Assembly: GCA_963682055.1 (NCBI GenBank)
Contig: OY821747.1
Span: 18,650,258-18,714,257 of the forward strand
Reading direction: 5' to 3'
Length of the DNA: 64,000 nucleotides
Source: Primula veris
Taxonomy: Eukaryota; Streptophyta; Magnoliopsida; Ericales; Primulaceae
Shown piece by piece: positions 45,368 through 63,790 of this stretch. Under the pieces are notes generated by a model. It was not told the DNA's origin, did no database searches, and worked only from the letters and a program-made list of their open reading frames with translations. The position numbers and the translations under genes were made by a program. Position 1 is the stretch's first letter. The number at the start of each line of letters is the position of its first letter.

Positions 45368-47971
45368 GTTTTAAAACTAGTACTATATGATAAATTTCTC
45401 AAAAATAGAAAAAAAAAATAATAAAAATAATAATAATAAAAAAATAAAAAAGAGGAATCGAAAAGTGTTCACAATTTCTTGTAACCGATACAAGCCTTTG
45501 TGAAACCCACGTCGGTAACATGTGCTTCTACAACAATAACTTAAGAGGTACCATAGTAACATGTGCCACTCAACACATGAAAGTAATTAATAGTAACTCA
45601 CCCAGTTAATGTATTTATCGTAATACCATGGTTTTGTCTTCTGAATTAGAAACATGCAGTTACTTGTTTATGTTCAGAATTCAGTTAGTTAATTTTTATA
45701 TTTCAACTACTAATAAATACATATGGCATGCCCATTAGCTGCGGGACTTGGACGAACAGTCGGAAGACCTTATATAAAAGAATAATTACGATATCTATAC
45801 ATGTTCGCCATTTCATGATAAATCTCTACTTCATAATCATTATTAATGTATGTATATCGTTAAATATCGTTTTCAAATCATTTGAATTGATATATGAATT
45901 CATTATGACTTTTTCAAAGTGCCATAATATTTTCTACAAATTAAGTTTCGTTCGTAGAAACTTCTCTCTCCTAAGTCATTTGCCAGAATTAACAGTAACT
46001 TTCTAACACCTTGGTCTTTATTTCATGAGGAGGAAATTTTCCATTTCGAGTCTTCTAGCCAGTTCAAATATACGTTTTCCTAATATCTTCATATTTTGGA
46101 TAGTTCAAAACACTTACATACGAACTTAATCGTAAATGAATCTTTTAGAGCCTCTCCCTTCATTAACTCAAAAACTTTCTTTTATTACATTTTGATAAAT
46201 TCCAATTTTCACCCTTTCCAACTCTTCTAAATTATTCTATCTTGATAAAGAAATTTTAAACACACATATGGAAATGAACACGACCACACTCTATTACTCT
46301 TTCGTAAGCTAGATAGCCTTTTGGACTTCATATTGGTCTCTTTCTTGGGCTACATATTTTCTACACTTTAATTTTTCAAGTTAAGTGATGGGTCGAAACT
46401 AATTTAAAATTCAGTCACCCAACTCAATAAAAAAGAGTTTAAAATTTGTTTTTAAGTTTAAAAAATAACTTATAATCTATAAGTAAAAAATATTAAAATG
46501 TAACAAAAAACTTAAAAGCTGTTTTTAAGCTTAAAAAAGATATTATAATCTACACGATAAAGATATTAAATTGTAAAAACAATTTAATAGTTTTTTTTAA
46601 CTTTTGTTAGAATTATTAAGTGAAAAAAAAAAGATATCAAAAAGTTACGAAAATAATATCTTTTTTTATCACTTATAAGTTGACATACATTTAAAAATCT
46701 TCTGAGAGTAGTGGCATGTGAACAAAAAATTTGTTAAAAGGTGACCGGCCATCAAAGAACCCGTTAAGTCTTTGTCTCTTTCATTCGGCTTCATATTCAA
46801 TGAAATATACAGCAATCAATTCACATAATTATACCATGAAATATAATATAAATAATGGGAAAAAAATACATTTAATATATCAGACAACCTGCTATTAGTG
46901 AATCTAAATTGTATAACGGACTATGAATTCACATTTGAGTACTCATCTATATCAAAACGTTCACAATTCAGTTATTATTGTTAATTGAATTGGATATAAG
47001 TTAGTTTATAGTTTCATTTTGGTCGTATTATTATATGACTAGATTTAACCTAGAATTTTTTAAAATATCTCGTTCAAGTATGAATTCACAAATACATATT
47101 CATATATATATATATAAATTCACACAACCCACACACCCACTTGTATATATGTATATGCGTACATATATACATATATGTATGTACGTGTATATAAATATAT
47201 GTATAAATACATATATTATCTCAAACAATATAAATTTCGTTAACATAATAACATTTTTTTATATATAAACGAGGTTAGAAATTATAAATACTTAAATACA
47301 ATGTTTTTTGTTTAATAATGAATACTTTTTTAAAAGAAATTACAATTTTCTTACCGTTTGTACTTTCACCAAAGTATCCAAATAATGATATGGCTTAAAA
47401 TAATATTTTGCTTAAATGTCATTCTTCTAAAACTTACATTATTTCCGTTTTATAGAAAGTGTTATCTTCTATTTACAAAAATGGATTTTAAGAAAAATAA
47501 TATTATCAAAAAAAAATTGGTCAATTATATGTTTTTATTATTAGCTTCTTATTATGTATGCATATATTTGTGTTTTAGTATAAAGATAGTGAAATGTAAA
47601 ATTTTGAAAAATCATAATTAGATTTATACAAGTTACAAAGAATAAAATCAAAATTAAATGTGAAACTAACATTCATCCAATTAAATCAATGGCGAGACCT
47701 GAATTATGAACATTTTGATATATGAGTACGTCAACTGATAAATTTTGTAGTCTGATATCCAAATCAATAACAACAAATAGTACATTTTACTAAATGCATT
47801 TTTTCCCATAAAGTAAATATAAATACACCAATTTCACATATTAGATCGACATGTATAAAATCATACATTAACTCATTTGGTTCAACAGAATGATTTCACC
47901 AATTGAGTATATGAGTAGCTAAAATGAACATTGTGTTTAACTAAATAGTTTTATGTTTTCTTTGTTTTTCA
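45368..47971. other. AT-rich intergenic DNA with TA/CATATATA microsatellite
   Basis: No gene supported. A run of mixed TATATA/GTATAT repeats lies at about 47100-47220. Short open stretches here have no protein-like composition. Confidence 0.5.
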
Positions 47972-48318
47972 TGTTGAGTTGTGAAGCCAAATGTGTTTTG
48001 GTTATGTTCACTAAATTGTACCACATCAGTAAGAATTGTAATAAGACTCACTATGGGTTCTATATATTTCCCATCTATCTTCCATTTTAATTATCACATA
48101 TTCGAGAAAGAAAATTGAAAAGAGAGAGTTGTAGTTATGAGAGAACCATAGCTTTGTGATCAAGGTAGATTATATTAGTAATCCTCCTTATAATATATAT
48201 ACATAAGTGCCATGTGTAGCGGCCCAGAGACGTAGTCATTGTTGGGTGAACTCCGTTATCAAAGTGTGTGTACGATTTACATTCTTGTCTTTCTTCAAGT
48301 ATGCCTAATTTCCTAACA
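47972..48318 (+). repeat. Copia 5' LTR
   Basis: TGTTGAG...CTAACA. Contains TCTATATATTTCCC as a TATA region (near 48060). Directly followed, after two bases, by the primer-binding site. Confidence 0.92.
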
Positions 48319-48320
48319 AG

Positions 48321-48332
48321 TGGTATCAGAGC
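48321..48332 (+). other. Primer-binding site, initiator tRNA-Met type
   Basis: TGGTATCAGAGC two bases after the LTR is complementary to the 3' end of initiator tRNA-Met, the standard primer of plant copia elements. Confidence 0.92.
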
Positions 48333-48375
48333 TCAGGGTTTGTAGAACCAAGGTCGAAGATCGGGAGGAAGATCA

Positions 48376-51300
48376 ATGGCGAAAGAAGACAGAAGCGCAC
48401 ATGAGATCGAGAAGTTCGACGAAAAGGACTTCGCATTCTGGAGAATGCAAATAGAAGACTATATGTATGGGAGGAAGATACATCAGCCACTTCTTCTCGA
48501 AGAGAGGCCGACCACGACCACCGAAGAGGCATGGAAACTCTTAGACCGACAAGTGTTGGGAGTGATCCGACTAACACTATCTAGGAGCATGGAGCACAAC
48601 GTCGCAAGAGAGACGACAACGATGGGGATGATGAAGGTCCTCACCGACATGTATGAAAACCATCAGCAAACAAGATACATCTCATGCGTAAGTTGTTTAA
48701 CCTACTCATGGCTGAGAACACACATGTCGCAAATCACGTGAATAAGTTCATCGACACCGTAATTTAGTTGGATGCGGTCGAGATAACTTTTGAAGACGAG
48801 GTAAGAGCCCTAATATTGCTAGCCTCTGTACCGAACAGTTGGGAGTTCATGCGAGCTGCTGTCAGCAACTCAATTAGAAAGGAGACACTGACTTATAACG
48901 ACATCCGAGATCAAATACTCCCTGAGTAACTCAAGAGACAAGAAATGGATGAATGCTCAAATGATGGAGCAGCCTTGAATGTCAGTTCAAGATACCGGGG
49001 TAAGGACATATTGGACGAAAGAGGTCGTTAAAAATCAAGAGGTAGAAGGGGGCAAAGCCGAGGTGGCAAAAATAGCGATCGAAGCAAGAGAATCTCTGAT
49101 GCTATAACTGCCAGGGTATGGGGCACTTCGCCGATGAGTGCAAGCAGCCGAAAAAGGAAACATGCAGATGTCATATGGCAAATGTTACGAGCGATGACGA
49201 TTCGGGTGACTGTTTAATGCTTGATGTACAAAGAAATATAGATTCGTGGATTCTAGACTCCGGGGCATCATTTCACACGACCACTCAGAAGGACTTACTC
49301 GAAAATTACAGTGCGGGTAATTTCGGTAAAGTGTATCTAGCCGACAGAGAAGCGTTGGATGTTGTTGGAATGGACAATGTGAAGATTCGCATTCCAAATG
49401 GGTCGGTATGGAAGCTGACGAAAGTGAGACATGTTTCGAGATTTACCAAGAATCTGATCTCAGTAGGATAACTCGATGCAGAGGGACACTCCATTTCGAT
49501 TAGCAGTGGAGCTTGGAAAGTTTCACGAGGAGCTATGGTGATAGCACAAGGGAGCAAGGTCATTACATTATACATGACGACCGATGATGAATGTACAATT
49601 ACGGCAGTTGTGTCGCAAAATTGCTCTGAGCTGTGGCATCAACGTTTAGGTCATATAAGTGGAAAGGGGATGAAGGTGTTAGAAAAGGATAGTAAACTTT
49701 CAAGCTTGAAGTCTGTCAACCTCGACATGTGTGAAGGTTGCATCTTTGGGAAGCAAAAGAGGGTGAGTTTTCAGAAAGGTGGAAAAGCTCCTAGGAAGGA
49801 AAAGCTAGCACTTGTCCACTCTGATGTATGGGGGCCATCCCCGGTAACCTCACTGGGAGGACCTCAGTACTATGTGTCCTTCATCGACGATTCGACAAGG
49901 AAGACATGGATCTACTTCTTGAAACACAAGGCTGAAGTGTTTAAGAAATTTCAAGAATGGAAGGCCATGGTCGAACTAGAGACCGGGAATAAACTGAAAT
50001 GTTTGAGGTCCGATAATGGCGGAGAGTACATTGATGCGAAGTTCGTAGAGTTCTGTGCACAAAGAGGCATTTGAATGGAGAAGACCATCCGAAGAACGCC
50101 ACAGCAAAATGGCGTGGCCGAGAGAATGAACCGAACAATCAATGAGTGTGCTAGGAGGCTGCAAAGTGGGATGTCCAAAGCCTTATAGGCACATGCAGTA
50201 AGCACAGCGGTTTATCTCATTAACCGCGGACCCTCAGTGCCATTAGAAAAGAGAATTCTCAAGGAAATCTAGATAGGAAAGTCTATCTCTTATGAACACC
50301 TACGAGTGTTCAATTGTCTATCATATATCCATGTCGATATAAACGAGCGTACCAAGCTTGACTCGACATCCAAAGTTTGTTACTTTGTGGGGTACGGTGG
50401 AGCTAAGTTCGGATATCGCTTATGGGATGGTCAAACAAATAAGATCATTTGCAGTAAGGATGTCATCTTCAACGAAGGCATTTTGTACAAAGATCGACAA
50501 AATGTGGTGGTGGAAGAAGACGCGCTCCCGTCTGAAAAAAGTGGTATAGTTGACATAAATGTGTTTAAAAGAATGGAATTGGAAGATAACACTGAAGATG
50601 ATCCAGTGGTGCTCGACAACCTACCAACACATGCTGAAGAGGACGAGGAGTTACCAAAAACTCCTCAATCTGAATTGGGCCGAGATCATCGTGAAAAGAG
50701 ACCTACTATCCGATACTCTCCTTTCATGCATTTCATACTACTCAATGATGCAGACGAGCCCAAGAGTAGAGAGGAAGCTCTGGACCTGAAAGACTCGAGC
50801 AAGTGGGAGCTCGTCATGAAAGATGATATGAAGTCACTAAAAGAGAATGTGACTTGGCAGTTAGCCGAGCTGCCCAAGGGGAAAAGGGCACTGAGAAACA
50901 AATGGGTGTTTTGACTAAAAGAGGAACAAGGTGGTTCGAAATGGTATAAAGCACGATTAGTAGTCAAAGGGTTCCAACAAAATGAAGGAATTGACTACAC
51001 TGGGATCTTTTCTCCAGTCGTAAAGTTGATGACTGTTCGGCTATTATTGAGCATTGTTGTAAATGAGAATCTTCATCTTGAACAGTTAGATGTGAAAATT
51101 GTTTTTTTTCATGGAGATCTTGAATAATAAATTAACATGCTACAACCTGAAGGTTTTGCCGAAAAGGGAAAAGAGAGACTGGTCTGCAAACTAAATAAGA
51201 GTTTGTACGGGCTACAACAAGCACCACGACAGTGGTATAAAAAGTTTGACAGTTTCATGGTGGGTATCGGGTTCGAAAGAAGTGATAGTGATCACTACTG

Positions 51301-52295
51301 TTTCGTGAAAAGATTCGAGAACTCTTCGTGTGTCATTCTACTTCTATACGTAGATGACATGTTGCTCGCCAGGTCGAGCCTTGTAGAAATTAACAAGGTG
51401 AAGTAACAGTTGGCGAAACACTTTAAGATGAAGGATTTGGGTGCAGCAAATCAGATCTTTTGTATGAGGATTACCTAAGAAAGTGATGGGTCTTTATTTC
51501 TATCGCAAGCCGAGTATGTGAAGAAAGTGTTGGCTCGTTTTAGCATGAGTGATGCCAAGGCTGTAGGCACATCCCTAGATGCACAATTTAACTTGTCGAA
51601 GGAACATTCACACTAGGACGAGAAAGGAAAGGATCGTATGTCGAACATAACCTCTAGGGTGTGTACAAGACCGGATATTGCCCACGCAGTGGGAGTTGTC
51701 AGTCGTTACATGAGTAACCCGGGTAAGCACCATTGGGAAGCTGTGAAGTGGATATTGAGATCTCTCGGGTACTGTGAGTTCGATATTATGTTTTCGAAAG
51801 ACATCGGTAGGCTTGCACGGCTATGTTGATGCTGACATGACTGATGATCTGGATAGCCGAAAGAGCATAACGAGATATGTTTGTACCTACGATGGTACTG
51901 CTGTGAGTTAGACATCTAAGCTGCAAAAGATCATTGCACTGTCAACCACAGAGGTTGAGTACATCGCGATGACGGAAGCAAGCAAAGAGATGATTTTGTT
52001 GCAAGGTCACTTAGAGGAGCTCGGTCAGAAAACCGACAAGGGAGTTATGCACTGTGATAGTCAAAGTGCAGTTCAGCTAGCTAAGAATCCTATATTCCAT
52101 TCACGCACCAAGCAAATACAGATCTGTTACCATTTTATTCGTACTGTTCTAGAAGATGGAATATTCGCGCTAGAAAAGATTGAGGGCGCTAAGAACCCCA
52201 CTGATATGCTAACGAAGGCTGTTATAATCGACAAACTGAGGCTCAGTAGGACTCTGAGCTTGAGACTCAGGGTCGCCGCTACACTGGAAGTATGA
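48376..52295 (+). pseudogene. Copia gag-pol polyprotein (broken)
   Basis: Starts at ATG 48376 (MAKEDRSAHEIEKF) with a UBN2-type gag. The frame shifts near 48695. CCHC knuckle CYNCQGMGHFADEC near 49098-49140; protease SWILDSGASFH near 49245; pre-integrase LWHQRLGHISGKGM near 49630; integrase with HSDVWGP, FIDDSTRKTW and RSDNGGEY near 49815-50030 and the following PQQNGVAER block; RT with LYGLQQAPRQWYKKFD and YVDDML near 51200-51360; RNase H-like [20 protein letters not shown] and DSQSAVQLAKNP near 51690-52090. In-frame stops at about 48928, 49030, 49468, 50072, 50186, 50912, 51126-51131, 51404 and 51476, and a second frameshift near 51820. Motif-level conservation is good, so it was once functional. 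Confidence 0.9.
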
Positions 52296-52440
52296 TTAAC
52301 TCACCGACGACGGAAAAGTACTAATTACTATACAAGGATACCGATGGGAGCATTCTGCTCGGGGGAGCACAGTGAGTTCGGTGGTCGGGGATAATCAGAG
52401 TTCTTTTGAAGCACTCGACATTTGACTTCAAGTGGGAGAT

Positions 52441-52789
52441 TGTTGAGTTGTGGGGACAAATGTGTTTTGGTCATGTTCACTAAATTGTCTCACATCATTA
52501 AGAATTGTAATAAGACCCATTATGGGTTCTATATACGTCTCACCTATCTTGTATTTTAATTATCACATATTAGAGAAATAAAATTGAAACGAGAGAGTTC
52601 TAGTTGTGAGAGAATCATAGATTTGTGATCAAGGTAGATTACATTAGCAATCCTCTTTATAATATATATATATATAAGTGTCATGTGTAGCGGCCCGGAA
52701 ACGTAATCATTGTTAGATGAACTCTGTTACCAAAGTGTGTGTGCGATTTATATTATTGTCTTTCTTCAAATACGCCTGATTTCCTAACA
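52441..52789 (+). repeat. Copia 3' LTR
   Basis: Same ends as the 5' LTR and preceded by a purine-rich AAGTGGGAGAT polypurine tract (52429-52440). A TA run is slightly longer than in the 5' LTR. Confidence 0.92.
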
Positions 52790-55700
52790 TGTCATTCATT
52801 CTTTAGAATGTGGTTCTACTCCACTTAGATTGGAATGACATTTACTTGAAAGTTGGGAATTTAAAACAAACCGGATTATATTATTTTGTTGGCTTTGGTT
52901 TACTTTTGACACTTTTAAATTAAAAAAACGAATGAAACGATCGGTGTTCGGTTCAGTTTTTCAACATTTTAATGATTTCCTCACATTTTTTTTTGAAATG
53001 TGAATCAAATTAAATACATCACACCCCACCCAAGCATTGTGAGATCTTTGTATTTTTGAAGATGCAATTCAAAGCATCAGTTCACTCGAAGCCGGCTTCT
53101 CAGGGAAAAAAAAAATCCAATAGGACAAATCCGGATCTCTAGGCTGAGAGAGCTGAAAATCTCAAAAACGAACAATAAATAAATTCGTCCCAACTCTTTC
53201 AAAGATTATCATTCTGAATGTACAATTTGGATTTAATAATTACCATCTCATTTATGGGTAGCATATTAAAAAATTATTTCAAAGATTCTTAGTCATATAT
53301 TTGATGATTAGAAAGCCTTGTTTATGAATGAACACAGTGTGGTGTTTAGTCTCTAGAATTATGAATTACTTTCCAATGTTTTACGTTTTCTATGTTCAGT
53401 GGAAGAATCTCAAAAAAGTTAGTTTAATCATTTTTGTGCCTAGGTCCAAATGAAATTATTAATCATGGCCACGTGCTTTTCTGGATTGTACAAGCATTTC
53501 CAGGTTGCTTACTTTTTATTTTGATAATCAGCATTATTTATGACTTCCACTACCTTCTAGGAAATCTAGAATAACCTATACTCTTCATTTCAAAGTAAAT
53601 GAGCAAAAAGATTGGGAAAACCGTGATGTGTACATCTAAGTCTCCTTTTGTTTGGTAAAAGTATTATATGAGAAAAAAAAAATTATGTAAAAGTTTTATA
53701 TTAAAAAAATTTGTTTGTTCTACGTTTATCATTGATTGGTTCATAAAAAGTTTTACATCTCAAATTTTTATACGAACTCAATATTTTTTTTTCTTTTTTA
53801 CAAATTTTTTTTTAATAAATAAATAGTTGTTTAGTAAAAGACTCAACGTGCGTAGAAAACCTTAATTAAACACATTTTTATTTTATATACGTCAATTGTA
53901 ATAATTTATAAAATTTCAACATATAGACTCATAAAATTAGAAGTATAAAACATAAAACATTGATTATAAATTATTTTCACTAAGATAGATATATAAGTAA
54001 AAAATATTGACTTTTTTTTTTTAGCTTTTTTCGGATTTTATTTTTATTTTTTAGAATTTTCAGACTTTGTTTTTTATTTTTTTTATGATTTTTTTTTCCA
54101 AAATTGTTAATTTTTAGAATTTTTCCTATTTTTTCCTTTTTTTGGTTAATTAGGTATAATTGGACTAATTCTTAAATTGTTTTGAAATATGGGACCTATA
54201 GTTAATTATAGTTTGTGTACTAGTATTAGAAAGAATATAGATAGGATATTCGTAAACCGTTTCCAACTTTATTTGCGGTGGAATCGTTTTTCCCAATTTT
54301 CCTTGATTTGAGAGAAAAGTTTTACCAAAAAAATTGTTTTACGGTAAAACAATGACAAAAAAAATCTATTTTACCCGTAAATGTTTTTTTATGACAAAAC
54401 AAACAGAGCCTAAAGGGAAACAAGAAGTGAATCCGGAAAAGGAAATCTGAGTGATTGATAAAATGAATAATTTAAATATTTTCGTACCCTAAAATAAATT
54501 ATCGATATACCATTGACTTGTTGCTAAATTGATGGTAAGTGAGTGTTACTAAATTTAGCAACACTCGATTTATCATCAATTTAGAATCAGATCGTCAAAT
54601 AGTGTCCTGACATTTTTTTTCGTGGTATAGAAGTAACAAAAAACCGAGAAATGCACCAGGAAATGGAAAACCAAAATCAAGTAACACGGTTTTTTAACAT
54701 GAACAAATTTACCGATAAATATGATAATTTTTCAAAACAGTCTAAACTAAGGTAACTAAATTAGCGGGCAATGCCCAAGAAGTGCTAGGGATAAACCATA
54801 TTTTCGATAATTGATGCCTCAATGTTTTGTTCCCATTTAGTGTTCCCATTACCAAACACTCTTGGCATCTTTTTAGAACCATGTCCGTACAGCACACCCC
54901 ATTACGGTTTTGAAATAAGACTCGATATTAAGGGTTTCGGAAGATGACTCAAAATTTAGGGTTTCACAAATCGCAACCAAAACGGAAAAATATATTTCCT
55001 TATAATGAATGCGATTTTATCCCTAATTTGGCGTTTAGACTTGTTGAAAATAAAAACTTTGATTTGGTTTCATCTGAATAATTTAAAAGATTCACTTGAC
55101 TATAATAGGCCACCAACCAGCCTGTCTCTTCTACCTGTTACTATATGATTTGATAGGCCCGACTTCTTTGAACTGGCTATATTTTCTACCTTGTGCTACT
55201 CTGGTGAATTCAAAGTCAAGAATAACCTCTTCTTTGCTTTGAGGAAGGCCAGTTTGGGACCATCCTTCCTTAGAAAGTTATCCTTATTTTAGTCGTCTCT
55301 ATTCTACATAAGGTTGTGGTTTTATTAATATGGGGAAAGTCACCATGTAATTCCTTTTTTGGTGACTATAATGATGATGAATTATATGAATTTGAGATTT
55401 TAGATCATGATATACTGTCTTTGAAAAAAATTGATGGTTCCATATAAGAAAAATTATTCAAATGAAGAACAATATTAATATTACAGGGTTAATCTACATA
55501 CATTTATGCACGTTTTGCAATTCGAATCACATCAATTGGATATACGAAGAGGTTATAAATTTTTTAAGTTGGCCAGACTTTTCACTTTTATCGGTTTGAC
55601 AAATTTGGTTGCACGTGAGAGAATAGATTTTTCTTATAAAAAACAATGTCGTGACTTGCAGGGACGTGACCAAGCCGAATAGGAAGATTTGCTCTTTAAA

Positions 55701-56490
55701 TCACTTGATTTGCCTAAAAACTCAATTAGATTTCCCTAAGTACAGAACCTTTATATTTCTATTTTATGTAATTTCATAAATAATTTCTTATAGGAGTAGT
55801 ATATGCTTTAGATATTTATGAAATTACATATATATGATGCAATTCTTTAAGGTTTTGCACCTTTAGGACTAATATGTGAAGTACACCACCACATGATTAA
55901 TCTCAGAAATCTGGTTCTGTGATTATCCTCAGTTCCCGGTGGGCTCTCACTTATTTTTTCTCAACCTCTTGTTTTATTTTTATATGTAGTGCTGTGTTAG
56001 CTTGACCACTTGATGTAAAAATTACTTGAAACAATTCTTTGCCGCCACAAGAAGAAAAACAAAACAGTATGATTTTCATATTTTGCATTTTAACCCTTTC
56101 GCTCATTTTTACTTTCCAACGTAGTTACAGGGAACTCAATTTGGGCCTAAATACGTTTCCCCGAAAACTTATTTCGGATACCTAAATCATACGCTTTTAA
56201 AATTTGGGAGGAAACATTTCCTTACGTAAAAATTTGTAAAATCTTAAATATTATTTTTTATTAACTCTGATAATATTAAAAATAAAATTTACTGAAACTT
56301 TAGAGTCATTTACGATAAATTAGCATTACAATATGTTGAAATAATTAAAATATATGTTTAATTACTCACATTTTTTTTTATTATATCTCATAAAATATAA
56401 TAAATTATACATTATTATTTAACAATTCTTAAAGTTATGGAAGTTCTATAAAAGCTTCACATATAATTTAATTCTAGATTTTTACCGTTT
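52790..56490. other. Intergenic AT-rich DNA; possible decayed hAT-like element 53637-54413
   Basis: No gene supported in 3.7 kb. CTCCTTTTGTTTGG near 53640 and, inverted, CTCTGTTTGTTTTG near 54400 bracket an A/T-rich segment and may be hAT-type ends; no target duplication was found. Long T and A runs occur at 54000-54150. Confidence 0.35.
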
Positions 56491-56496
56491 GGGAAG

Positions 56497-56641
56497 CCAA
56501 TAATATTGTGAGGCTTTACTAATGTTTTCAGTTTCCGTTTCCCGTTTGGCTTCCCAAATCTGTTTTCCTCTTTGGCAACTATGCTTTGAAGTGATGCTAT
56601 ACAAACAATCTAAACTTACTAAAGCCTCACAATATTATTGG
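56497..56641. repeat. Inverted repeat, 22-bp perfect arms, 101-bp loop
   Basis: CCAATAATATTGTGAGGCTTTA (as 56497-56518) recurs inverted at 56620-56641. A second, inner pair, TTTGGGAAGCC / GGCTTCCCAAA, lies at about 56488-56498 and 56552-56562. The two pairs cannot both form at once. Confidence 0.9.
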
Positions 56642-57386
56642 GCAATTTGTTCTCTTACAAACCACTGCAATGTTGACATCCAAGTCTTAGAGTATTTCTA
56701 TCATTTACCGTTGTCAATCTATCAATAATCATTTACGCTTTCAAGAGTAAAGACTTTGGCAATCAAGTCCAAAGTTGCCAGTAAAATGACTATTGTTTCC
56801 TAATAGCACATGTAAAAAACACGATGCTGAAATCGAGATATGGTAACAGTCTGCAAAGTTCCACAGAGGTAAATTGAGGTATGAACATCAACATTCTCTT
56901 GTATCCGAAGTCATAAATACAACAATACATATAAAAAAAAAAAGGTTTTGAATTAAAGATTTAAGATGTTCAACCTTCAAAAGACAACTTTCACAACACT
57001 GGGGAGGAAATTATCTGAAAATGACCAACACAGAGATATTTAATTGAATAAATCGGATGTATTTCCCTTTTCCCATGTTGATCATATGGTTTGAATTGCA
57101 AAAATAAACAAAAAGAAAAACCCCAGTGAGTTAGAAAAAGCAGCTTAGAAGTGCATACCATATGTACATGCATATATTTCCAATATATTAGGAGGGTTCT
57201 TGCTTGCTCAAAACAGTGTCACAGCATGCAACACGACATAATTTGAAACTACAGAAAGTATAAAAAGTCGAAACAAAACAAACGCAGGTCGAAAACAACT
57301 TTAAGCCAAAGAAATAGTGAAGACACAACAAGTTTCTCGACTATTCTTTGCAAGCTGCATCACAATATTGAATCCTGATGAACACT

Positions 57387-62858
<5,472 letters not shown>

Positions 62859-62863
62859 CGTTG

Positions 62864-62925
62864 TTATTTTTATTTTTATTTTTGTTTTTGTTTTTGTTTT
62901 TTTGTTTTTTGAAGTGAGAAGTGAA
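62864..62925. repeat. TTTTT(A/G) microsatellite in the MIPS 5' UTR
   Basis: TTTTTATTTTTATTTTTG repeats changing to TTTTTG and long T runs, directly upstream of the MIPS ATG (62858). On the coding strand this is an A-rich leader. Confidence 0.85.
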
Positions 62926-62986
62926 GGGGTTTGTTATGTGTAGGGGTGTGTGTGTGGTGGGTTATGTAAATGAAGAAAGCACCGAA

Positions 62987-63014
62987 TATATAGGCGAAAG
63001 CTACGTCCACGTGG
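62987..63014 (-). promoter_or_regulatory. MIPS promoter: TATA box and G-box
   Basis: TATATA (62987-62992), about 130 bp upstream of the ATG, with palindromic CCACGTGG (63007-63014) 15 bp further upstream. G-boxes bind bZIP/bHLH factors and, in plants, link to light and ABA. MIPS genes are known to respond to such cues; regulation here is inferred. Confidence 0.65.
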
Positions 63015-63534
63015 CTTAACAAGTGTGGGTGGGGGACCCTACTAAGTAAATTAATCGAATCTTTTATGCTACTTGGCTTCATTCTTGGGTAGGTGAACCT
63101 TGTCCATGCAAAATTAAATGTTTTAATTACTTGGAGACGCTACTAGATCTGTCTATTTTTTATTTATAATTACAAATTTATATAATTGGATCTCTAAATA
63201 ATGAATCATTCATTATTCTGGTTCTCATCTACTTAAATAATTCATCGTTTTTCTCTTTTAACAAAATAATCTTTTTTAAATTATTATTTTTACCATTCAC
63301 ATATCACATACAAAAAATTATTATGTCACATTTTTTGTCTTTTTTTGGATATAATCGTAATTTACTTAACACTCACTCTCCAACGTATCGATTAACAACG
63401 ACGTAGAGAGTAGTAATTTAGTTTTTAAGTTTTAAAAAAAAATACTAGTCCAAGTAGTTTTTTTTTTTTTTTTTCATTGATTTTCTCAGTACATTTTTAA
63501 TAAACCTGATCCACTTAAAAGTTACTCCTTTCAT

Positions 63535-63790
63535 TTGAAACCGAAATCAAATTTTATAATGGGCATTGTTTGGTTTTGGTGGGATCGGTTTGGTACGTTT
63601 CGGTTTTCAAGAAAACCAGAACCAAACCGGAATATAATTTTGGTTTCGTTTTCGATTTCGATTTGGCTATTTTCAAAGATAAAATCGTACCACACCGAAA
63701 CCGATATTTTCGATTTGATTCCGGTTCGGTTTCGGTATGAACCGGTTTTTCGGTTTCTCGTTTTGAACCGGTTTTCTGGTTTGAAATGAT
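63535..63790. repeat. CGGTTT/ACCGAAA-rich degenerate repeat
   Basis: Dense repeats of CGGTTT, TTCGGTT, GAACCGG and ATTTCGATTTGG on one strand, with open frames on both strands as a by-product. Composition recalls the ends of the hAT-like element at 3.8/10.2 kb; no terminal repeat was identified. Confidence 0.5.

Larger units (their letters stand above)
47972..52789 (+). mobile_element. Full-length Ty1/copia retrotransposon, inactivated
   Basis: LTRs 47972-48318 (347 bp) and 52441-52789 (349 bp), both TGTTGAG...CCTAACA, plus primer-binding site and one gag-pol region. Flanking 5-mers TTTCA (left) and TGTCA (right) differ by one base, consistent with an aged target duplication. LTRs differ at a moderate number of positions. 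Small size and gag-PR-INT-RT-RH order fit copia; the Tork branch is possible but not shown. Confidence 0.93.

Noticed and set aside
47035..47268. 77-codon Ile/Tyr-rich frame
   Set aside because: Translation of a TA/GTATAT microsatellite.
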